This document shows, piece by piece, positions 28,460 to 37,756 of a DNA stretch of 64,000 bases. Location of the stretch: NCBI RefSeq assembly GCF_015159595.1, contig NZ_CP063304.1:1054001-1118000 (forward strand), read 5' to 3'. This stretch comes from Blautia liquoris. GTDB lineage: Bacteria; Bacillota; Clostridia; Lachnospirales; Lachnospiraceae. Each line of letters opens with the position of its first letter. Positions within the stretch are counted from its first letter, which is position 1. A program made the position numbers and the translations under genes. The notes under the pieces were generated by a model. That model made no database searches. It worked only from the letters and a program-made list of their open reading frames with translations, and was not told where the DNA came from.

Positions 28460-29617
28460 ATGAATCAGAGACAAAAGGAACTTCGAAGGAGACAAAGAGT
28501 AAAAGAAGTGCGCAGAAAGCTCTTCGTCCTCTGTGTCCTGAGTGTAATATGTGCTTCGGCGGTCATTGCACTGGCTGCAGACCAGTATAAGGAAAGTAAA
28601 CAGACGATAGCAAAGAAACCAGAGAAACAGCCAGCAAAAGGGGAAACGAAAAGGGCAGAGGAAAACAATACCGATACCGGGACACGCAAGATGGAGGAAC
28701 AGACAAAACCCGAGCCTGTGACTATCACGATCAGTGCTGCGGGTGACTGCACGCTTGGAACAGATGAAAATTTTGATCCCGGCACAAATTTTGTGTCAAA
28801 ATATAATGAAGTCTCCGATCCTGGATATTTTCTTTCTAATGTCAAAGATATCTTTTCTTCCGATGATCTCACGATTGTCAATCTGGAAGGAACTTTGAGC
28901 AGTGCGGGTGAACGTGCCGATAAGAAGTTTGCATTTCGCGGAGATCCCTCCTACACGGAGATTTTGACGAGAGGATCTGTGGAGGCGGTTAATCTTGCGA
29001 ATAATCACAGCAAAGATTATGGGGAACAGAGCTTTCAGGACACGATCACAAATGTTGAGGCAGCAGGAATCACCACATTCGGCTATGAGCGCACGGCTAT
29101 TGTTGAAAAAAAAGGCGTGAAAATAGGTCTTTTGGGTACTTATGTTTTAAAAGATGGAATTGGCTGCAAACAGGGAATGCTTGACAATATCAATTCATTA
29201 AAACAACAGGGAGCACAGCTGATTATTGCCAGCTTTCACTGGGGAATTGAGCGAGAATATGAACCGGAAGCAGTGCAAAAAGAATTGGCGCATGCGGCGA
29301 TTGATGCAGGCGCACATCTGGTTTTGGGGCACCATCCGCATGTCCTTCAAGGGGTGGAGGAGTACAACGGCCGATATATTTGCTACAGTCTGGGCAATTT
29401 CTGCTTTGGCGGAAACAAGAATCCTTCGGATAAAGACACGATGATCTACCGCCAGACATTTACGATTACGGGAGACGAGGTGGCAGCAGATGACAATAAA
29501 GAAATCATTCCGTGCAGTCTGTCTTCTGCCACTTCAATCAACAACTATCAGCCGACGCCGGCCGAGGGCACTGAAAAAGAACGGATTATGAATAAGATTC
29601 ATGGTCTTGCAACCTGA
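28460..29617 (+). CDS. CapA-family protein (metallophosphoesterase fold, membrane anchored)
   Basis: A 385-residue protein with a basic N-terminus, one membrane helix (about residues 23-42) and a Lys/Glu-rich linker, then an extracytoplasmic CapA/PgsA domain. Motifs: AAGDCTLGTDENFDP (about 94-108), VNLEGTLSS, NLANNHSKDYG (about 178-188) and GHHPHVLQGVEEYNGRYICYS followed by LGNF (about 293-318). CapA proteins are needed for poly-gamma-glutamate synthesis in bacilli, but no capB/capC genes are here and many stand-alone members have unknown roles. It is followed after 20 bp by the response regulator and is probably in the same operon. Confidence 0.88.
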   Translation: MNQRQKELRRRQRVKEVRRKLFVLCVLSVICASAVIALAADQYKESKQTIAKKPEKQPAKGETKRAEENNTDTGTRKMEEQTKPEPVTITISAAGDCTLGTDENFDPGTNFVSKYNEVSDPGYFLSNVKDIFSSDDLTIVNLEGTLSSAGERADKKFAFRGDPSYTEILTRGSVEAVNLANNHSKDYGEQSFQDTITNVEAAGITTFGYERTAIVEKKGVKIGLLGTYVLKDGIGCKQGMLDNINSLKQQGAQLIIASFHWGIEREYEPEAVQKELAHAAIDAGAHLVLGHHPHVLQGVEEYNGRYICYSLGNFCFGGNKNPSDKDTMIYRQTFTITGDEVAADDNKEIIPCSLSSATSINNYQPTPAEGTEKERIMNKIHGLAT

Positions 29618-29637
29618 TACAAGGAGCGTGTTGTCAT

Positions 29638-30324
29638 ATGTTCAAGATAATGCTGGTGGAGGATGATCTCACCATCACGGAAGTATTGGAACGTCAGCTG
29701 AAAAAATGGGGATACCAGGTTCTGGCGGTGGAAGATTTCAATCGGGTCATGGAGCAGTTTGAGAGGGATCAGCCTGATCTTGTACTGATGGATATCTCTC
29801 TGCCAAGTTACAATGGGTTTTATTGGTGCACCGAGATTCGAAAGATCAGCAAAACACCGATCCTATTTATTTCTTCTGCCAGTGATGACATGAACCTTGT
29901 GATGGCAATCAACATGGGTGCCGATGATTTTATAGCGAAACCTTTTAATCTGGATGTCATCACAGCGAAGATTCAGGCGATGCTTCGCAGAACGTATGAT
30001 TTCACGCAGGAAGCGGAAGAACTAGAAGCAGGAGGTGTCACGCTGTCTCTGTTAGATAACACGATTTCAAAAGACGGGCAGACACTGGAACTGACCAAAA
30101 ACGAATTTAAGATTCTGAAAATTCTGATGGAAGAAGCGGGACAAATTGTGTCCCGTGATGAAATTATGAAGGAACTGTGGGATACGGATCATTTTATCGA
30201 TGACAATACACTGACTGTTAATGTGACCAGGCTTCGAAAACGACTGGAAGAAGCAGGAGTTGTTGATTTTATCGAGACAAAAAAAGGAATTGGATATCGT
30301 ATTGCAAAAAAGGAGGACGAATGA
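29638..30324 (+). CDS. Bce-type response regulator (OmpR family)
   Basis: A 228-residue regulator. The receiver domain (1-120) has EDD at residues 8-10, phosphoacceptor Asp in LVLMDISLPSYNGF (about residue 52) and Lys in DDFIAKPF. The C-terminal winged helix (about 130-225) contains LTKNEFKILKILME and DEIMKELWDTDHFIDDNTLTVNVTRLRKRL (split over helices). It resembles BceR/BraR. The ATG follows AAGGAGCG. It overlaps the kinase by 4 bp. Confidence 0.93.
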   Translation: MFKIMLVEDDLTITEVLERQLKKWGYQVLAVEDFNRVMEQFERDQPDLVLMDISLPSYNGFYWCTEIRKISKTPILFISSASDDMNLVMAINMGADDFIAKPFNLDVITAKIQAMLRRTYDFTQEAEELEAGGVTLSLLDNTISKDGQTLELTKNEFKILKILMEEAGQIVSRDEIMKELWDTDHFIDDNTLTVNVTRLRKRLEEAGVVDFIETKKGIGYRIAKKEDE

Positions 30325-31298
30325 AGGGGTTTTTCAGGAAGGAACGAGCAGTGTGGATCGTGGATGCGGCAGCTTCGGGCTTGTTCTTCCTGCTGTGTGC
30401 TGCCTATCATGTTTCGATTGAAATTTCGATTTATACAGTGGTTCTTCTTCAGGCCGCCGTAGCTATTCTGGAGACGATAAGATACGTGAAATATAAACAA
30501 ACATGCGGTTTGCTCGAAAGTGCACTCAAAAATGCAAGGACGGTAGTCAGCGAGCTCCCAAATTCCGAGAATTACGTGGAAGAATTGTACACAAGTCTGG
30601 TTGGAATTCTAAATGAACGATGTGAAAAGAGTGAGCAGGAATTTCAGGAGAGTTTAAATCGCGCTGACCGCTATTATACAAAGTGGTCTCATCAGATTAA
30701 GACGCCGATTGCCGGTATGCGGCTATTGATGGAAGAAGAGGAGATGGATCAGCCATCTCTTAAGAGAGAACTCTATCGAATTGAACAGTATGTCGAAACA
30801 GCTCTTCAGTATCAGAGAATCCATGCCACGACAAATGATCTGCTGATAAAAGACTATTCGGTTAAGAATATGGCAGAGCAGGCGCTTGACCATACACAGG
30901 CCTTATTCACGAAAAAAGACGTGACAGTCAAGACATATAACCTTGATTTTAGTATTATTACGGATGAGAAATGGTTTGTCTTTGTTCTCGAGCAGCTGAT
31001 CAGCAATGCCGTAAAATATACCCGTAGAGGGCAGATCGACATCCATGGGACGATGCAGCCCGACAAGACACTTATCATAGAGGACACCGGGATTGGAATC
31101 CGAAAAGAGGATCTGCCCCGTATCTTTGAATGGGGATACACCGGGGCAAATGGCAGGATGGATAAAAAGGCGACGGGAGTCGGACTTGCACTCTGTAAAG
31201 ATACTCTGGACATGCTTGGACACGGAATCACAATAGAATCCGAATCTGGAAGGGGGACAAAAGTAACGCTTTATCTGACACAGAAAAGAATGGAATAA
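30321..31298 (+). CDS. Bce-type intramembrane-sensing histidine kinase
   Basis: A 325-residue kinase with two closely spaced membrane helices (about residues 13-30 and 38-57) and almost no outside loop, the hallmark of BceS-like kinases that sense peptide antibiotics through their ABC transporter. The phospho-acceptor His is in YTKWSHQIKTPIAGMRLLM (about residue 129). ATPase boxes: EQLISNAVKYT (N box, about 228), IEDTGIGI, and GVGLALCKDTLDMLG. It is translationally coupled to the regulator (ATGA). Confidence 0.93.
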   Translation: MKGFFRKERAVWIVDAAASGLFFLLCAAYHVSIEISIYTVVLLQAAVAILETIRYVKYKQTCGLLESALKNARTVVSELPNSENYVEELYTSLVGILNERCEKSEQEFQESLNRADRYYTKWSHQIKTPIAGMRLLMEEEEMDQPSLKRELYRIEQYVETALQYQRIHATTNDLLIKDYSVKNMAEQALDHTQALFTKKDVTVKTYNLDFSIITDEKWFVFVLEQLISNAVKYTRRGQIDIHGTMQPDKTLIIEDTGIGIRKEDLPRIFEWGYTGANGRMDKKATGVGLALCKDTLDMLGHGITIESESGRGTKVTLYLTQKRME

Positions 31299-31311
31299 GA
31301 TGTGGTTGTGC

Positions 31312-31347
31312 AAGGCACGGGATTTCGATTGGTGAAATCGGTGCCTT
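31312..31347 (+). terminator. Hairpin between kinase and ABC transporter genes
   Basis: AAGGCAC (31312-31318) pairs with GTGCCTT (31341-31347), with an inner GATTTC/GAAATC stem; only a short TTTATT follows. It separates the constitutive two-component transcript from the separately controlled ABC transporter genes. Confidence 0.6.
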
Positions 31348-31388
31348 TATTCGTCTGGAAAGGATTCAAGATGGATTTTATTTGGAAA

Positions 31389-31453
31389 CTTACGTTAATG
31401 TAAGGATTATGTAAGCCAAATCTATGGAATGGGAGAATTTACTAAGTTATAAT
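31389..31453 (+). promoter_or_regulatory. Predicted BceR-type box and promoter of the ABC transporter
   Basis: CTTACGTTAATGTAAG at 31389-31404 is an inverted repeat (CTTAC-N6-GTAAG), with an extra GTAAG at 31411-31415. A TATAAT lies at 31448-31453 with no good -35 box, as expected for an activated promoter. Position and symmetry fit the response-regulator box found before bceAB-type operons; the assignment to this regulator is inferred. Confidence 0.6.
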
Positions 31454-31460
31454 GATTAAA

Positions 31461-31495
31461 GAATTGCGGGAACACGAAATGCAAAGCAATTCGTG
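31461..31495 (+). promoter_or_regulatory. Leader hairpin of the ABC transporter operon
   Basis: GAATTGC (31461-31467) pairs with GCAATTC (31486-31492), enclosing GGGAACACGAAATGCAAA, followed by GTG. Third example of the hairpin layout seen at 22758 and 28388. It begins 8 nt after the predicted -10 box, so it is at the very 5' end of the mRNA. Confidence 0.6.
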
Positions 31496-31530
31496 AAATC
31501 AGAAATTACAAACAAGTGAGGTAACAAAAC

Positions 31531-32295
31531 ATGGCATTATTGCAGGTAAAACATGTAAAAAAAATATACACGACAAGATTTGGCGGCAATCAGGTTCAGG
31601 CACTAAGCGATGTGGATTTTTCTGTGGATAGGGGAGAATATGTTGCAGTCATGGGTGAGAGTGGTTCCGGAAAGACCACACTGCTCAACATACTCGCCAC
31701 ATTGGATAAACCAACCACGGGGGATGTATATCTGGACGGAAAACAGATGACTTCCGTGCCCGACAAACAGCTGGCTGCTTTTCGAAGGGAAAATTTAGGA
31801 TTCGTATTCCAGGATTTTAATCTTCTCGATACATTTTCCATCCGAGATAACATCTTTCTTCCGCTTGTTCTGGCGGGAAAGAAATATCCTGAGATGGAGA
31901 AACAACTGGAGTCTCTTGTCCGATCACTTGGAATAGAAAAAATTCTGGATAAGTTTCCATATGAAGTGTCAGGCGGACAGAAGCAGAGGACAGCGGTTGC
32001 GCGTGCACTGATCACAAATCCACAGATTATCCTGGCGGATGAGCCGACAGGGGCCCTGGATTCCAAATCTTCTGATCAGCTTCTCGATATTTTCGAAGAG
32101 ATCAACAGGAAAGGTGAGACGATATTGATGGTCACCCACAGTACGAGAGCAGCTAGTCACGCGAATCGCATACTGTTTATCAAAGATGGCGTTGTCTATC
32201 ATCAGATCTATAAAGGAGACATGAGCAACGAAGAAATGTATGAGAGCATTTCCAACACACTGACCTTGCTTGCAACAGGAGGCCAGAAATCATGA
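31531..32295 (+). CDS. Bce-type ABC transporter, ATPase
   Basis: A 254-residue MacB/BceA-type ATPase. Walker A GESGSGKTTLLN (about residues 44-55), Q-loop FVFQDFNLLDTF (about 90-101), signature VSGGQKQRTAVARAL (about 146-160) and Walker B ILADEPTGALDSKSS (about 166-180), with MVTHSTRAASHA as the H-loop. It overlaps the permease gene by 4 bp. Together they would detoxify or sense bacitracin-like or lantibiotic peptides. Confidence 0.95.
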   Translation: MALLQVKHVKKIYTTRFGGNQVQALSDVDFSVDRGEYVAVMGESGSGKTTLLNILATLDKPTTGDVYLDGKQMTSVPDKQLAAFRRENLGFVFQDFNLLDTFSIRDNIFLPLVLAGKKYPEMEKQLESLVRSLGIEKILDKFPYEVSGGQKQRTAVARALITNPQIILADEPTGALDSKSSDQLLDIFEEINRKGETILMVTHSTRAASHANRILFIKDGVVYHQIYKGDMSNEEMYESISNTLTLLATGGQKS

Positions 32296-34280
32296 CCAGA
32301 GGATTCTATTTTAAACTTGCGGCACAGAATATACGTAAAAATGGAAAAATATACGTCCCTTATCTGTTGATGAGCACATTTATCACTGCGATGTTTTATA
32401 TTCTTCGCAGCCTGACGCTCTCAAAGAGTCTGCAGAAAATGGAAGGCGGTACTTATCTGGGAGAAATGCTCGGATTCGGATCTGTCATCGTCGGGTTCTT
32501 TGCTCTTATTTTCTTGTTCTATATTAACAGCTTTATCATGAAACGCAGAAAGAAAGAGTTTGGACTTTACAGTATCCTTGGTATGGAAAAAAGACATATT
32601 GGAAAAATTGTTTTCTGGGAGAACTTTACCATCGGGGGAATCAGTATTATCGGAGGTGTTCTGTCTGGCATTCTTCTCAATAAACTTGTGTTTTTGTTCC
32701 TCGCCAATATGCTTCACGGTGACATACTGCTGGGATTTGAGATACCGGCAGGGGCAATTCAATCGACAATTCTCTTTTTTATAGTCATTCAGGTACTGAT
32801 CTTTTTCAACGCATTTCGCCAGGTGTTTACGGCGAATCCGATTGAACTCTTACGTGGAGGAAATGTGGGAGAGCGCGAGCCTAATACAAAGGTCTTAATG
32901 ACAGTTGTCGGATTTGCATGCCTGGCGGGGGGATATTATCTTGCGGTGTCCACCAAAGACCCACTGGCAGCATTTTTTATCCTGATGATCGCGATCATCC
33001 TCGTTATGACTGGTACGTATCTTACATTCACGTCGGGAAGCATTGCTTTTTTAAAGAGATTAAAGAAGAATAAGAAGTTTTACTATCAGACAAAACACTT
33101 TGTCCCTGTATCCGGCATGATCTTTCGCATGAAACAAAATGCGATTGGACTTGCAAATATCGCAATCCTCTCCACGGGTGTGCTGCTTATGGTGTCGACC
33201 ACGGTGTCCTTATACGCTGATATGAGTAATATTATTGATAATCGTTATCCGAGAGACTATACGGTATTTTCTGTATACAAATCTGGTGAGAATGATACCG
33301 AACAGATGCTTCAGGTTTTCGGGACAGCCGCCAAAAAAAGTGGCGTCGAGACAAGTGATTTGTTCTATTATCATTATCTTCCTATGAATGGAGCATTAGA
33401 GGGGGACAAACTAGACACCAGGCTGACGAGAACAGGCGAGGACGAGCGGTATGTCGGTATTGTAACACTTGAGGATTATAACCGAATTAACAAAAGCAAT
33501 AAGACGCTGGAAGATGGACAGATCCTCCTCTATGCAGATGGAAAGTCATATGACGAAGACATGCTTATCTTGCTCGGGAAACCTTTTAATATTAAAGAAC
33601 ATATAAAAAGTTTTGTAGAACACGGAGATCAGATATCGGATGAAATCGGAAACACCTTTGTGATTATTGTAAAAGATACGTCTGTCATGCGGCAGTTGAC
33701 TGATCTTCGGGAAAAGGAATTGGAAGATTCCAGTGTAAACGATCTCGAAGCTATGAAAGCTTTTTATGGTATCAATGTGAAAGGGACTAAGAGTCAGAAG
33801 ACAGCCTTTCAAAAACAAGTACAGGAAGGTTTGACAGAATCAGGACAGAGGATGGAGGATCGCGAAAGCGGGCGCAATAATATTATCGGAATGTACAGCG
33901 GGCTGTATTTTATCGGAATCTTCTTAAGCTTACTGTTTTTGGTTGCCATGGTTTTGATCATCTATTACAAACAAATCTCAGAGGGATACGATGACCGTGC
34001 AAGATTCGAAATCATGCAGAAAGTAGGTATGGATGAGCGCGAAATAAAACATTCAATCAATTCACAGGTACTGATGGTATTCTTCCTACCGCTGATCACG
34101 GCAGGGGTTCACACGGTATTTGCCTTTCCACTCATGAGAAGACTACTTCTGGTATTGGGGCTCAATAATCCAATACTATACATGACGGTGACAGGTCTGT
34201 GTTATATAATCTTCGCAGTCTTCTATGCAGTCGTCTATAAACTCACAGCCAAGGCATATTACCGCATCGTAACAGCATAA
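32292..34280 (+). CDS. Bce-type ABC transporter, FtsX-like permease
   Basis: A 662-residue permease with about ten membrane helices. Helices 2-4 with FtsX domain one lie at about residues 55-180, and a large extracellular domain of about 200 residues (about 320-525) sits before helix 8, the diagnostic arrangement of BceB. FtsX domain two is at about 530-655. No Walker motifs. The length matches the family (about 640-670). It closes the Bce module and is followed by a clear terminator. Confidence 0.95.
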   Translation: MTRGFYFKLAAQNIRKNGKIYVPYLLMSTFITAMFYILRSLTLSKSLQKMEGGTYLGEMLGFGSVIVGFFALIFLFYINSFIMKRRKKEFGLYSILGMEKRHIGKIVFWENFTIGGISIIGGVLSGILLNKLVFLFLANMLHGDILLGFEIPAGAIQSTILFFIVIQVLIFFNAFRQVFTANPIELLRGGNVGEREPNTKVLMTVVGFACLAGGYYLAVSTKDPLAAFFILMIAIILVMTGTYLTFTSGSIAFLKRLKKNKKFYYQTKHFVPVSGMIFRMKQNAIGLANIAILSTGVLLMVSTTVSLYADMSNIIDNRYPRDYTVFSVYKSGENDTEQMLQVFGTAAKKSGVETSDLFYYHYLPMNGALEGDKLDTRLTRTGEDERYVGIVTLEDYNRINKSNKTLEDGQILLYADGKSYDEDMLILLGKPFNIKEHIKSFVEHGDQISDEIGNTFVIIVKDTSVMRQLTDLREKELEDSSVNDLEAMKAFYGINVKGTKSQKTAFQKQVQEGLTESGQRMEDRESGRNNIIGMYSGLYFIGIFLSLLFLVAMVLIIYYKQISEGYDDRARFEIMQKVGMDEREIKHSINSQVLMVFFLPLITAGVHTVFAFPLMRRLLLVLGLNNPILYMTVTGLCYIIFAVFYAVVYKLTAKAYYRIVTA

Positions 34281-34312
34281 TGCCAAGCGGAAAAACCATA
34301 TATACAAACACG

Positions 34313-34343
34313 AAAAAGGAACGGTTTGCCCGTTCCTTTTTTT
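34313..34343 (+). terminator. Rho-independent terminator after the permease
   Basis: AAAAAGGAACGG (34313-34324) pairs with CCGTTCC plus T residues (34330-34341), with a short TTTGC loop and a run of seven T residues. Confidence 0.9.
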
Positions 34344-34368
34344 CCAATTTCATGATAGAATGATAACA

Positions 34369-34428
34369 AAGGGTCAAAAATACATGCGTTTTATGCTTGC
34401 ATAAAAAAGCATGCATTTGGGTCCGGAC
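34369..34428 (+). repeat. MITE-like element, left-end fragment (copy F)
   Basis: AGGGTCAAAAATACATGCG at 34371 followed by TTATGC-TT-GCATAA and GGGTCC reproduces the first hairpin of the element with several changes; the right end is missing. CAACATGAG after it matches the element as far as ACATGAGA. It lies between the terminator and the penicillin-binding protein gene, in the same direction. Confidence 0.6.
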
Positions 34429-34459
34429 AACATGAGATGGAAGGATTGTGGAGGCATCC

Positions 34460-36538
34460 ATGAAGAAAAAAGTAATACTGTCAGTGGGGATCGCGGCCAT
34501 CGCCGTCTGTGTCGTCACAGGAGGGTACCTTGGCTACAGGACCATGTATGCACAGACAAGATCGCAGGCATTGACAGCTTATATGAAAAACATAGAAAAA
34601 CACGATTATGAAAAGATGTATGAGATGCTCGATGATCAGAGTAAGTCATACATTAAAAAAGATGATTTTGTCAGACGAAGCCAGAATATCTATGAGGGAA
34701 TTGAGGCCACTGATATTAAAATTAAAGTCACAAAAGATGAAAAGGACAAGGCACTGCAGTATGATACACATATGAAGACAGTGGCCGGAGAGCTGAACTT
34801 TAAAAATCAGGCATCTTTTACAAAAAAAGACGGGAAATACTATCTGCAGTGGGATGATGAGATCATATTTCCAGATCTTTTAAGAGATGATACCGTTAGG
34901 GTTTCCTCGGTTGCCGCAAAGCGTGGGAATATTTTTGACCGGGAGGGATCACTTCTGGCTGGAGACGGGCAAGTTTCGTCCGTAGGACTCGTGCCGGAAA
35001 AGATGAGTACCGATCCGTCTGCAGATCTTCAGAATATATCCGATCTTCTTCAGATACCCGTCGAGACGATTCAAAAGAAGTTAAAAGAGAACTGGGTAAC
35101 TCCGGGCAGCTTTGTTCCTGTAAAGAATATCAAGAAACTCTCACCCCTCATGCCGCAGGAGGAGCAGCAGAAGTCGCCGGACTTTGCCCTGCAAAGCGAG
35201 CTTCTGGCAATTCCCGGAGTGATGATAACGGATGCCCAGGATCGGGTTTATCCGCTGGGTGAGAAAGCTTCTCTGCTGATTGGATATATTCAAAACATCA
35301 CGGCCGAAGACCTCAAAAAACATTCCCAAAAAGGCTATACGGCACAGAGCAAGATCGGAAAAAGCGGTCTTGAGACTCTCTATGAGGATCGGCTTCACGG
35401 CACGGATGGATGCAAGATATGGATTGCCGATAAAAATGGAGACAATAAGGAAACCCTGGTTTCACAGGAAGTAAAGGATGGAGAAGACATCAAGACTACA
35501 ATTGATTCTAACCTGCAAGGTCAGATTTATGATTCGTTTCAGGGAGATCAAGGTACCAGTGTTGCAATGAACCCATATACGGGAGAAGTTCTGGCTCTGG
35601 TGAGTGCTCCCGGATACGATGACAATGATTTCATCCTTGGAATGTCAAAAGAGAAGTGGAAAGAGATAAATGATGACCCGGCACAGCCGATGTATAACCG
35701 CTTTCGTGCCTCCTGGGTTCCGGGATCTTCCCTCAAACCGATCATAGCCGGTGTGGGCCTGAGCACCGGGACGCTCTTGGCAGACGAGGATCTCGGGCCA
35801 TCGGTTTCAAGTTGGAAGAAAGACGACAGCTGGGGAAATTACGAAATCACCACACTACATACCTATGACGGACCAGCCAACTTGCAAAATGCAATGATTT
35901 ATTCGGACAATATCTATTTTGCCAAAGCTGCACTAAAGACAGGACAAGATACATTGACTTCATCGCTGGATAAGTTGGGATTTGGGCAGGATATTCCATT
36001 TGAGATTGTGATGAAACATTCGCAGTATGCAAATGAAGGTGAAGATCTAAGCGATGAGGTAACTCTGGCCGACAGTGGCTATGGACAGGGGCAGATGCTT
36101 GTGAACCCGCTTCATATGGCATCGATGTATTCGGCATTTGCCAATGAGGGAGATATGATCAAGCCGAAACTTGAGTTTTCTGAGTCACTCGAAACAGAAA
36201 AGTGGGTGGAAGGGGCATTTACACCCAAGGCCGCGAATACAGTAAAGGATGACCTGATTCAGGTCATCGAAAACCCTGCCGGAACGGGACATGCAGCGCG
36301 GATGGACAGCATATCACTTGCCGGAAAGACCGGAACGGCAGAGATCAAAGAATCAAAGGAAGACACTTCCGGCACAGAACTTGGATGGTTTGATGTCTTT
36401 ACCACCGATCCAAACCTGAAAGAGCCAATCCTGCTGATCACGATGGTACAGGATGTCAAAGACCGAGGCGGAAGTGGTTATGTCGTAGATAAGACAAAAC
36501 CGATACTGGAACAGTGGATTCAGAAACAGGCACAATGA
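34460..36538 (+). CDS. Class B penicillin-binding protein, MecA/PBP2a-like
   Basis: A 692-residue transpeptidase that crosslinks peptidoglycan outside the membrane. One N-terminal membrane helix (residues 5-25) is followed by an NTF2-like MecA N-terminal domain (about 30-145), a dimerisation domain (about 150-330) and a transpeptidase domain. Active-site motifs are S423-S-L-K426 (in PGSSLKP), S482-D-N and K623-T-G. The MecA-like N-domain is often seen in low-affinity PBPs, so reduced beta-lactam sensitivity is possible. ATG 34460 is 5 nt after GGAGG; an in-frame GTG at 34448 overlaps this ribosome site and is not preferred. Confidence 0.93.
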   Translation: MKKKVILSVGIAAIAVCVVTGGYLGYRTMYAQTRSQALTAYMKNIEKHDYEKMYEMLDDQSKSYIKKDDFVRRSQNIYEGIEATDIKIKVTKDEKDKALQYDTHMKTVAGELNFKNQASFTKKDGKYYLQWDDEIIFPDLLRDDTVRVSSVAAKRGNIFDREGSLLAGDGQVSSVGLVPEKMSTDPSADLQNISDLLQIPVETIQKKLKENWVTPGSFVPVKNIKKLSPLMPQEEQQKSPDFALQSELLAIPGVMITDAQDRVYPLGEKASLLIGYIQNITAEDLKKHSQKGYTAQSKIGKSGLETLYEDRLHGTDGCKIWIADKNGDNKETLVSQEVKDGEDIKTTIDSNLQGQIYDSFQGDQGTSVAMNPYTGEVLALVSAPGYDDNDFILGMSKEKWKEINDDPAQPMYNRFRASWVPGSSLKPIIAGVGLSTGTLLADEDLGPSVSSWKKDDSWGNYEITTLHTYDGPANLQNAMIYSDNIYFAKAALKTGQDTLTSSLDKLGFGQDIPFEIVMKHSQYANEGEDLSDEVTLADSGYGQGQMLVNPLHMASMYSAFANEGDMIKPKLEFSESLETEKWVEGAFTPKAANTVKDDLIQVIENPAGTGHAARMDSISLAGKTGTAEIKESKEDTSGTELGWFDVFTTDPNLKEPILLITMVQDVKDRGGSGYVVDKTKPILEQWIQKQAQ

Positions 36539-36563
36539 TGATGAAAGAGAGGAGAACATCTTA

Positions 36564-37682
36564 ATGAAATATCGAAAGTTTGGAAAGACAGGGGCAGAAG
36601 TCTCTGTACTCGGAGTGGGGGGAATGCGTTTTCCCACAAAAAAGGTGAATGATAAAGAGGTTATCGATCAAAAGCGTGCGATTGGGATGATTCGCACGGC
36701 GATTGACGGAGGGGTGAATTATCTGGATACAGCTTATTCCTATCACAATGGAGAGAGCGAAATACTATATAAAAATGCCTTAAAAGACGGCTATCGCGAC
36801 AAAGTATATATAGCGGATAAATCTCCAGTCTGGCTGATCAAAAAAGCCGAAGATTTTGACACACTGCTGGATGAGCAGCTTAAGCGGCTTGGAGTGGATT
36901 CCATTGATTTCTATCTGCTCCATGGTCTGGATCGCCCACGGTTTGAAGAACTTGTCAAAAAGTTTGACCTGACTGGCCGCATGCAAAAGGCAAAAGAGGC
37001 CGGAAAGATCAAACATCTGGGATTTTCCTTTCACGACGACTTGGATACCTTTAAAGATATCATCGATTATTACGATGGGTGGGAATTCTGTCAGATTCAG
37101 TATAATTATGTCGATGTAAACTATCAGGCCGGAAGAGAAGGCCTCAAATATGCATCCGATAAAGGACTAGGCGTAGTGATCATGGAGCCCTTGCGCGGCG
37201 GAAAACTAGCAGATGTGGCACCACATCTGGCAGAGACCTTTAAAGTGGAGAAAAAGCCCGTGGAATGGGCACTCGATTTCCTGTGGGATCAGCCGGAAGT
37301 CAGTCTGCTCTTAAGTGGTATGAGCAATGAGCAGCAAGTTCGGGATAATCTGATATATGCCAGTCGTTCTTCTGCAGGTATGCTCAGTGAGAAAGAAAGA
37401 GAAATATTCCCGAAGGCGAAAGAAATCTTCGATACCATGGCACTCGTCGGATGTACAAAGTGCAGATATTGCATGCCCTGCCCGTCCGGAATCGATATCC
37501 CGGGTATCTTTGCCATCTATAACGGCACGGCTGTCACAGGGGAAGATAAGGCCAAGAAAGAATACGCTGAACTGGAAACAAAGGCAGATGCCTGTGTAAA
37601 GTGCCGCAAATGTGAGAAAGCCTGTCCGCAGCATATCAAAGTGAGCAGTCTGATGGAAAAACTGGCTGTTTCGCTTCAGTAG
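36564..37682 (+). CDS. Aldo/keto reductase with C-terminal ferredoxin domain
   Basis: A 372-residue cytoplasmic oxidoreductase. The TIM barrel (1-280) has the catalytic set: Asp and Tyr in YLDTAYSYHNGESE (about residues 53-66), Lys in VYIADKSP and His in YLLHGL. The C-terminal 4Fe-4S part has CTKCRYCMPCPSGI (about 293-306) and CVKCRKCEKACPQ (about 339-351). This combination is common in anaerobic Firmicutes and probably couples ferredoxin electrons to substrate reduction. The start is 6 nt after AGAGGAG. It seems transcribed with the PBP gene upstream (25 bp gap). Confidence 0.93.
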   Translation: MKYRKFGKTGAEVSVLGVGGMRFPTKKVNDKEVIDQKRAIGMIRTAIDGGVNYLDTAYSYHNGESEILYKNALKDGYRDKVYIADKSPVWLIKKAEDFDTLLDEQLKRLGVDSIDFYLLHGLDRPRFEELVKKFDLTGRMQKAKEAGKIKHLGFSFHDDLDTFKDIIDYYDGWEFCQIQYNYVDVNYQAGREGLKYASDKGLGVVIMEPLRGGKLADVAPHLAETFKVEKKPVEWALDFLWDQPEVSLLLSGMSNEQQVRDNLIYASRSSAGMLSEKEREIFPKAKEIFDTMALVGCTKCRYCMPCPSGIDIPGIFAIYNGTAVTGEDKAKKEYAELETKADACVKCRKCEKACPQHIKVSSLMEKLAVSLQ

Positions 37683-37707
37683 ACGAAGATAAACAGGAGG
37701 TGCGAAT

Positions 37708-37740
37708 ATGAGACTGGATGTAAAAAAGGCAGGTGATTAA
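37708..37740 (+). CDS. Ten-residue open frame before the ABC-2 permease (leader or ATPase remnant)
   Basis: ATG at 37708 follows a near-perfect AGGAGGTG with 6-nt spacing and encodes MRLDVKKAGD then TAA. Such a strong ribosome site before so short a frame is odd. It may be a leader peptide coupling translation to the permease 16 bp further on, or the fused ends of a deleted NatA-type ATPase gene, which would normally occupy this place. Neither can be proved from sequence alone. Confidence 0.4.
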   Translation: MRLDVKKAGD

Positions 37741-37756
37741 TAAGGTGATTCATAAT

